5,080 bases of DNA, from contig JAMOMG010000357.1 of NCBI GenBank assembly GCA_027068695.1, positions 1-5,080 on the forward strand, given 5' to 3'. The position numbers were made by a program, and so were the translations under genes. This stretch comes from Flavobacteriaceae bacterium. Its GTDB lineage: Bacteria > Bacteroidota > Bacteroidia > Flavobacteriales > Flavobacteriaceae. How positions within the stretch are numbered: position 1 is the stretch's first letter; each line of letters starts with the position of its first letter. A model generated the notes under the pieces. That model ran no database searches. It was not told the origin of the DNA and saw only the letters and a list, made by a program, of their open reading frames with translations. Shown piece by piece: positions 1 to 5,080 of the stretch.

Positions 1-1209
1 ACAAAAAATTATGATGTAGCAGGTTGGTGGGGAGATTTAGGAGAACCAGAAGTGCATCCTTCCAATTTAATTCATGTGAATGGAACTGCAGATGAGGTTC
101 ATAATATTTATGGGCATAATTGGGCAAAATTAATTTACGAAGGATATCAAAAAGATTTCCCAAATCGGCGCCCATTTATTTTAATGCGAGCAGGTTACGC
201 AGGTTCACAACGTTACGGACTTATTCCGTGGTCAGGAGATGTAAATAGAACTTGGGGAGGTTTACAATCTCAACCAGAAATTGCCTTACAAATGGGAATG
301 CAAGGGTTGGCTTTTTCTCATTCAGACTTAGGAGGTTTTGCAGGTGCAAATTTAGATGATGAATTATATACAAGATGGTTGCAATATGGCGTTTTTCAAC
401 CAATTTTTAGACCCCATGCACAAGAAGAAGTTCCCTCTGAACCAGTTTTTAGAGAAGCAGAAACAAAAGAATTGGCTAAAAAATCAATAGAGTTAAGGTA
501 TCGTTTACTTCCATATAATTACACCTTGGCATTTGAAAATCATATAAAAGGAACGCCGTTAATGCGACCTGTATTTTTTGAAGATATCAGTTCAAAAAAA
601 CTTTTAATTTATGATAAAACATATTTCTGGGGAGATAGTTTTTTGGTAAGTCCGGTATTAAAATCAGGAATAAAAAAGCAAGAAGTTTATTTTCCAGATA
701 ATTTTAATTGGTATAATTTTTATACAGACGAAAAAGTTGTAGGAGGTCAAACTAAAGAAGTGACTTTACATAGAAATTATATTCCAACCTATGTTAGAGG
801 AGGTGCATTTGTTCCAATGATTAAAACCATTCAAAATACAACAAACTATAATTTAAAAAACGTTGAGTTACATTTTTATTTTGATAAAAGTGTAAAAGAG
901 AGTGAGGGAAAATTATACAATGATGATGGGGAAACTCCTCACGCATTTGAAAACGGAAATTATGAAATTTTAAGTTTTGAAAGTAATTACAAAAAATATC
1001 GATTAACTATTGATATTGAAACTAAAACGGGTGAGAATTATTCTTCTTCAGAAAAAGAAATAAATTTAATAATTCACAGTGTATTCAAAAAACCTAAAAA
1101 AGTTAAAAGATATCATTTCAAATGGGATTCAGAGAAACATATTTTAACTATTACTATTCCAAGAATTAATACTAAAGAAAAACAAGTTATCATAAAATTA
1201 AGCAAGTAA
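1..1209 (+). CDS. GH31 alpha-glucosidase, C-terminal part (5' end outside window)
   Basis: This is a retaining glycoside hydrolase of family 31, most likely an alpha-glucosidase that trims glucose from the non-reducing ends of maltodextrins. The reading frame is open from base 1, so the true start lies upstream; the GTG at 52 is internal. Visible GH31 landmarks, in order, are the nucleophile motif WWGDLGEPE (Asp codon 34-36), the acid/base motif WSGDV (Asp codon 238-240), the SDLGGF barrel motif (322-339) and the RPH substrate-binding triad (409-417). A beta-sandwich C-terminal region follows, with a DUF5110-like segment whose YNDDGET motif begins near 916. About 402 residues are present. Full-length family members have roughly 650-950, so the N-terminal sandwich and first half of the barrel are missing, and any signal peptide cannot be seen. 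The next gene, a GH13 amylase, starts 11 bp after this stop, which suggests co-transcription in a starch or maltodextrin locus. Family assignment is firm. Substrate is inferred, since GH31 also includes xylosidases and other activities. Confidence 0.93.
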   Translation, partial: TKNYDVAGWWGDLGEPEVHPSNLIHVNGTADEVHNIYGHNWAKLIYEGYQKDFPNRRPFILMRAGYAGSQRYGLIPWSGDVNRTWGGLQSQPEIALQMGMQGLAFSHSDLGGFAGANLDDELYTRWLQYGVFQPIFRPHAQEEVPSEPVFREAETKELAKKSIELRYRLLPYNYTLAFENHIKGTPLMRPVFFEDISSKKLLIYDKTYFWGDSFLVSPVLKSGIKKQEVYFPDNFNWYNFYTDEKVVGGQTKEVTLHRNYIPTYVRGGAFVPMIKTIQNTTNYNLKNVELHFYFDKSVKESEGKLYNDDGETPHAFENGNYEILSFESNYKKYRLTIDIETKTGENYSSSEKEINLIIHSVFKKPKKVKRYHFKWDSEKHILTITIPRINTKEKQVIIKLSK

Positions 1210-1220
1210 TTACCAATACC

Positions 1221-2579
1221 ATGAAAAAAATAATAGCACTAATAATCCTTGTTAGCATAGTTTCTTGCAACACAAAAGGACAGAACAAAAAGGAAACAAG
1301 TGAAAACAAACAAAATGTACGTACAATTACAGATACAGATTTAGAAACTGCTGTAATTTATGAAGCAAATATTCGCCAATATTCTCCTGAAGGAACTTTT
1401 AATGCGTTTACTAAAGATATTCCTCAGTTAAAACAATTAGGAGTTAAGATAATTTGGTTAATGCCAATATCTCCTATCTCAAAAAAAGATAGAAAAGGAC
1501 CGCTTGGCAGCTATTATGCGATTCAAGATTACACAAAGGTAAATCCGGAGTATGGGAACCTTAACGATCTCAAAAACCTTGTTAAAAGAGCTCATGAAAA
1601 TGGCATGTTTGTAATTTTAGATTGGGTGGCAAATCATACAGGGAGGGATCATCACTGGCTAACTGAACATCCAGATTTTTATGTTCGAGATGATAAAGGA
1701 AGTCCGATAGCTCCTTTTGATTGGACAGATGTTGCTAAATTAGATTATTCAAACCCAAACCTTAGAAAAACAATGATAGAAGAAATGCAGTATTGGTTGA
1801 AAGCTGCAGATATAGATGGTTTTAGATGTGATGTTGCAGCTCAGGTTCCTGTTGATTTTTGGGAAGATGCGGTTAAAAAATTAAAGCAAACAAAGCCTGT
1901 ATTTATGCTAGCTGAAGCTTGGGAACCTAACCTTTTGGTAAATGCTTTTGATATGGCTTATGGTTGGGATACCTATCATATTATGAACGAAATTGCTCAA
2001 GGTAAAAAAAATGTACTTGCTTGGGATAAGAGAATGGTTCAGATTGATTCAATGTACCAAAAAGATGACATTTTAATGAATTTTATTACCAACCATGATG
2101 AAAACTCTTGGAATGGAACTGTAAAAGAGCGATTAGGAAGCGCCTCTGAAACTATGTTGGCTTTAACTTATTGTACCCCAGGAATGCCTTTAATTTACAG
2201 TGGTCAGGAGTATGGTATAGACAAACGACTTCGTTTTTTTGATAAAGATACTATTCAAAAAACGAAAGGTAAAGTTTGGCAACTATTAAAAAAATTAGGA
2301 AGGTTAAAAAATACTAATAAGGCCATAAATGGAGGAAAAAAAGGAGCATCATATACTAAAATCCATTCTTCAAATGATGAAAATATATTGATTTTTTTAA
2401 GAGAAAAAGATGATGAAAGATTAATATTTATGGCAAATTTATCAAATACAGAAGTCACTTTCAAATATGATTTTGAGGGGGAGTATTTAGATTTATTTTC
2501 TAGTGAAAAAGTAAAATTATCCAAGGAAAAACCTCAAACATTTAAAGCTTGGGAATATAAAATACTATTAAATAAATAA
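1221..2579 (+). CDS. GH13 alpha-amylase-family lipoprotein
   Basis: This is a glycoside hydrolase family 13 enzyme of 452 residues, expected to cut alpha-1,4 (possibly alpha-1,6) glucosidic bonds in starch fragments. Residues 1-16 form a short lipoprotein signal: two lysines, a hydrophobic stretch and the lipobox IVSC with the lipidated Cys at 16. All four classical GH13 regions are present. Region I is DWVANH with Asp134 and His139. Region II is GFRCD with the nucleophile Asp204 (codon 1830-1832). Region III is LAEAW with the acid/base Glu232. Region IV is NHD with transition-state stabiliser Asp293. The loop motif AKLDY (172-176) resembles the MPKLN type of neopullulanases and cyclomaltodextrinases more than the QPDLN type of oligo-1,6-glucosidases. 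A short C-terminal beta domain spans about 380-452. The residues after Cys16 (NTKGQNKK) are not acidic, so there is no obvious surface-export signal and a periplasmic location like SusA seems likelier; that is inference. The ATG at 1221 is supported by the signal peptide. The gene lies 11 bp behind the GH31 gene and is followed by a terminator hairpin. The exact subfamily is not settled. Confidence 0.93.
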   Translation: MKKIIALIILVSIVSCNTKGQNKKETSENKQNVRTITDTDLETAVIYEANIRQYSPEGTFNAFTKDIPQLKQLGVKIIWLMPISPISKKDRKGPLGSYYAIQDYTKVNPEYGNLNDLKNLVKRAHENGMFVILDWVANHTGRDHHWLTEHPDFYVRDDKGSPIAPFDWTDVAKLDYSNPNLRKTMIEEMQYWLKAADIDGFRCDVAAQVPVDFWEDAVKKLKQTKPVFMLAEAWEPNLLVNAFDMAYGWDTYHIMNEIAQGKKNVLAWDKRMVQIDSMYQKDDILMNFITNHDENSWNGTVKERLGSASETMLALTYCTPGMPLIYSGQEYGIDKRLRFFDKDTIQKTKGKVWQLLKKLGRLKNTNKAINGGKKGASYTKIHSSNDENILIFLREKDDERLIFMANLSNTEVTFKYDFEGEYLDLFSSEKVKLSKEKPQTFKAWEYKILLNK

Positions 2580-2598
2580 TAATTTAAGTAATTGGCAA

Positions 2599-2606
2599 TA
2601 AGTTTG
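2599..2606 (+). promoter_or_regulatory. Possible -7 element (TAAGTTTG) ahead of the hairpin
   Basis: The sequence TAAGTTTG is an exact match to the Bacteroidetes -7 consensus TAnnTTTG. It lies about 20 bp after the GH13 stop and just upstream of the hairpin at 2617. No TTG (-33 element) is found at the usual 17-23 bp distance, so it may be a chance match in AT-rich DNA. If used, transcripts would begin about 2610-2613 and carry the hairpin in a pfkA leader of roughly 130 nt. Confidence 0.15.
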
Positions 2607-2617
2607 TTAGTTTGTTA
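2602..2617 (+). repeat. Tandem pair of the 8-mer GTTTGTTA
   Basis: GTTTGTTA occurs twice back to back at 2602-2609 and 2610-2617, and a third copy lies at 2651-2658, past the hairpin. The copies flank the terminator stem. They could be a direct-repeat protein site, but short T/G-rich 8-mers also recur by chance or by slippage in this kind of DNA. No function is assigned. Confidence 0.3.
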
Positions 2618-2646
2618 AAAAGGAGTTTTTGGTAAGGCTCCTTTTT
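2617..2646 (+). terminator. Hairpin terminator after the glycosidase genes
   Basis: A perfect 9-bp inverted repeat, AAAAAGGAG (2617-2625) with CTCCTTTTT (2638-2646), can form a stem that ends in a run of five T. The 12-nt loop could fold further in RNA through U-G and U-A pairs down to a UGGU tetraloop. The A-tract pairs with the T-tract, so it might also act on the opposite strand, although no gene converges on it. It lies 38 bp after the GH13 stop and 93 bp before pfkA, as expected for a boundary between two transcription units. Termination efficiency cannot be judged from sequence. Confidence 0.75.
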
Positions 2647-2657
2647 AGGTGTTTGTT

Positions 2658-2667
2658 ACGAAATCGT
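2658..2667. promoter_or_regulatory. Short inverted repeat, possible operator
   Basis: ACGA (2658-2661) and TCGT (2664-2667) form an inverted repeat around a central AA, in the gap between the terminator and the candidate pfkA promoter. It is GC-richer than the surrounding DNA and contains CG steps, as many LacI-family operators do, but the arms are only 4 bp and do not extend. A chance occurrence is quite possible. Confidence 0.15.
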
Positions 2668-2714
2668 TTTAGTGAATAAAGGTTATTTTAGTAGGAAAAA
2701 AAACCATTTAAAAG

Positions 2715-2722
2715 TAATTTTG
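2715..2722 (+). promoter_or_regulatory. Candidate pfkA promoter, -7 element TAATTTTG
   Basis: TAATTTTG matches the Bacteroidetes primary-sigma -7 consensus TAnnTTTG exactly and lies 17 bp upstream of the pfkA ATG. A clean TTG at the -33 position is absent; the nearest candidate is the T-rich TTTTAG around 2686-2691. Initiation from here would give a short leader of about 10-13 nt. The position after a terminator and before the first gene of a new block supports it, but the missing -33 box keeps confidence moderate. Confidence 0.4.
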
Positions 2723-2739
2723 AGTTTTAATTTTTATCG

Positions 2740-3726
2740 ATGAATGAACCCATAAAAAAGATGGCAGTTTTAACGTCTGGAGGAGATGCTCCAGGTATGA
2801 ATGCAGCTATAAGAGCTGTAGTTAGAGCATGCACATATTATAGAATTGAGTGTATTGGGGTTTATAGAGGGTATCAAGGTTTAATTGAAGGCGATTTTGA
2901 ATCACTTTCAGCTAGGCATGTCAGTAATATTATAAACAAAGGAGGAACAATATTAAAGACTGCTCGTTCTTTAGAATTTAAGACAAAGGAAGGTAGAGAA
3001 AAAGCCTATAAAAATTTAAAAGAAGCTAATATAGGTGCAATTATAGTTATTGGTGGAGATGGAACTTTTACAGGTGGTTTAAAGTTTATAAACGAGTTTA
3101 ATTTTCCTCTTGTTGGAATTCCATGTACAATTGATAATGATATTTATGGAACGGATAATACCATTGGGTATGATACTGCTTTAAATACAGTTGTTGATGT
3201 AATTGATAAAATTAGAGATACTGCCAGCTCTCATAATAGATTGTTCTTTATCGAGGTTATGGGGAGAGATGCTGGTTTTATTGCTTTAAACACGGGTATT
3301 GGAGCAGGTGCAGAAGAAATTTTAATTCCAGAAAAAGACTTAGGTTTAGATCGGTTGGTTGAATCTTTAAATAAAAGTAGAGAAAGAGGAAAAACATCGA
3401 GTATTGTTGTTGTTTCAGAAGGAGATAAAATTGGTAAAAGTGTTTTTGAACTGGCTGATTATATAAATGAAAATTTCCCATATTACGATATTAGGGTATC
3501 CGTTTTAGGACATATGCAACGAGGAGGTTCTCCAAGTTGCTTTGATAGGGTTTTAGCGAGTAGATTAGGTGTTGCTGCTGTAGAAGAATTGCTAGATAAG
3601 TCAACAGGTATTATGGTTGGTTTTACAAATAAAAAAATATCAAAAGTTCCCCTAGATAAAGCTATAAAAATGAATAATGATATTAATAAAGAATTATTAA
3701 AAGTAGCTGAAATAACTTCAGTATAG
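2740..3726 (+). CDS. pfkA: ATP-dependent 6-phosphofructokinase
   Basis: This enzyme phosphorylates fructose 6-phosphate to fructose 1,6-bisphosphate, the committed step of glycolysis, in the cytoplasm. Its 328 residues fit the bacterial group (about 320). The N-terminal LTSGGDAPGMNAAIR motif (11-25) binds nucleotide. GGDGT (105-109) has Gly at the position that is Gly104 in E. coli, the ATP-type residue, where PPi-using enzymes have Asp. TIDND (130-134) contains the catalytic Asp132. MGR (174-176), Glu227 and LGHMQRGGSP (256-265) form the fructose-phosphate site. By hand alignment, most effector-site residues are kept (Arg25, Arg29, Arg159, Glu192, Lys218), but E. coli Arg54 corresponds to Ala58. 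Cys129 stands where E. coli has Gly124 and PPi enzymes have Lys. The ATG at 2740 is preferred over the Met at codon 8, which sits directly before the conserved core, because homologues carry a similar short N-terminal lead. It is the first gene of the glycolytic block, with gap 29 bp downstream. Confidence 0.96.
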   Translation: MNEPIKKMAVLTSGGDAPGMNAAIRAVVRACTYYRIECIGVYRGYQGLIEGDFESLSARHVSNIINKGGTILKTARSLEFKTKEGREKAYKNLKEANIGAIIVIGGDGTFTGGLKFINEFNFPLVGIPCTIDNDIYGTDNTIGYDTALNTVVDVIDKIRDTASSHNRLFFIEVMGRDAGFIALNTGIGAGAEEILIPEKDLGLDRLVESLNKSRERGKTSSIVVVSEGDKIGKSVFELADYINENFPYYDIRVSVLGHMQRGGSPSCFDRVLASRLGVAAVEELLDKSTGIMVGFTNKKISKVPLDKAIKMNNDINKELLKVAEITSV

Positions 3727-3752
3727 AAAATAGAATAATAATAAAAACATAA

Positions 3753-4757
<1,005 letters not shown>

Positions 4758-4776
4758 TAACTATAAATCATAAAAA

Positions 4777-5080
4777 ATGATTTTAATAGCTGACGGAGGT
4801 TCAACCAAGGCTGATTGGGTTTTACTTAAAAAATCAGGAGAAGAATTACTTAGAACAAGAACAGCCGGATTAAATCCTGCTGTTTTTGATGAAGGATTGT
4901 TAGTGAAAAGAATTCAAGAAAACTCAGATTTAGAAACCTATAAAGAAAAAATTACACATGTTTATTTTTATGGTGCTGGTTGTGGAACTGAAAAGGCTGC
5001 ATTATTGCTAAAGTTAATATTCGAATCGTTTTTTGTGAATGCACTTGTAGATGTTGAAGAAGATACCTATGCTGCTACTT
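4777..5080 (+). CDS. BadF/BcrA-type sugar-kinase-like ATPase (N-acetylglucosamine kinase-like), 3' end outside window
   Basis: Only the first 101 codons are present; the frame is open to the window edge. The start MILIADGGSTKADWVLL shows the phosphate-1 loop of the actin-like ATPase (ASKHA) fold, with Asp6 and the GGSTK turn at 7-11. LNPAVFDE (32-39) follows, as in the BadF/BadG/BcrA/BcrD family branch that is usually annotated as N-acetylglucosamine kinase in Bacteroidota. YGAGCG (65-70) and the acidic stretch DVEEDTYAA (92-100), where this family keeps its acidic residues near the active site, are also visible. The probable role is ATP-dependent phosphorylation of a sugar or amino sugar in the cytoplasm. 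Relatives include MurNAc and GlcNAc kinases, so the substrate is not settled. The ATG at 4777 directly precedes the conserved core and follows an A-rich leader. It is 19 bp after gap, which suggests the same operon as pfkA and gap. Confidence 0.85.
   Translation, partial: MILIADGGSTKADWVLLKKSGEELLRTRTAGLNPAVFDEGLLVKRIQENSDLETYKEKITHVYFYGAGCGTEKAALLLKLIFESFFVNALVDVEEDTYAAT

Noticed and set aside
52..54. GTG as the start codon of the GH31 gene
   Set aside because: The frame is open upstream to base 1 and encodes the conserved nucleophile motif WWGDLGEPE before this codon, so the start must lie outside the window.
221..403. Minus-strand open frame of 60 codons
   Set aside because: It lies wholly opposite the conserved GH31 barrel, has no recognisable domain, and is explained as a shadow of the real gene.
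2255..2524. Minus-strand open frame of 89 codons
   Set aside because: It is antisense to the GH13 C-terminal domain. Its Phe/Ser/Lys-rich content reflects the complement of AT-rich coding sequence, and no family is recognisable.
2761..2763. Alternative pfkA start at the eighth codon (ATG)
   Set aside because: It would begin directly at the conserved VLTSGGD core. The upstream ATG gives a short lead similar to homologues, so 2740 is preferred.
3278..3481. Minus-strand open frame of 67 codons
   Set aside because: It is antisense to conserved PfkA sequence, with low-complexity composition and no leader or neighbour to support it.
2740..3726. Reading PfkA as a PPi-dependent enzyme because the Gly124 position is not Gly
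   Set aside because: The key GGDGT motif has Gly, not the Asp of PPi enzymes, and the other position is Cys rather than Lys. The length also fits ATP-type PfkA.

Overview
The window is AT-rich, and its genes have A-rich leaders without a clear Shine-Dalgarno sequence. It also carries TAnnTTTG-type promoter matches and a Bacteroidetes-style lipoprotein signal. Together with the protein family variants, these point to a marine or environmental member of the Flavobacteriaceae (phylum Bacteroidota). I cannot name the genus from this sequence alone.

All five genes lie on the + strand and form two blocks. Block 1 (1-2579) is the tail of an alpha-glucan utilisation cluster. It holds the C-terminal part of a GH31 alpha-glucosidase, cut by the window's left edge, and 11 bp later a complete GH13 alpha-amylase-family lipoprotein. 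Block 2 (2740 to the right edge) is a glycolytic cluster. It holds ATP-type 6-phosphofructokinase (pfkA), glyceraldehyde-3-phosphate dehydrogenase (gap), and the N-terminal third of a BadF/BcrA-type sugar-kinase-like protein cut by the right edge. Spacings within block 2 are 29 bp and 19 bp with no hairpin between genes, so it reads as one transcription unit.

A 160-bp intergenic region (2580-2739) separates the blocks and is the only non-coding stretch of any size. It contains a strong hairpin (2617-2646), which probably ends the glycosidase transcript. It also contains two exact matches to the Bacteroidetes -7 element, a short inverted repeat and three copies of an 8-mer.

The layout makes metabolic sense. 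The glycosidases release glucose and short oligosaccharides from starch-like glucans in the periplasm or at the cell surface. Phosphofructokinase and GAPDH then carry the hexose phosphates through the committed and oxidative steps of glycolysis. The end gene may be an amino-sugar or glucose kinase, but its substrate cannot be read from this fragment.

I found no mobile element, CRISPR array, RNA gene or broken gene. The window is mostly ordinary metabolism. The points worth a second look are two substitutions in PfkA (a Cys at the E. coli Gly124 position and loss of the effector-site Arg54), the crowded 160-bp intergenic region, and the kinase-like gene placed behind gap.
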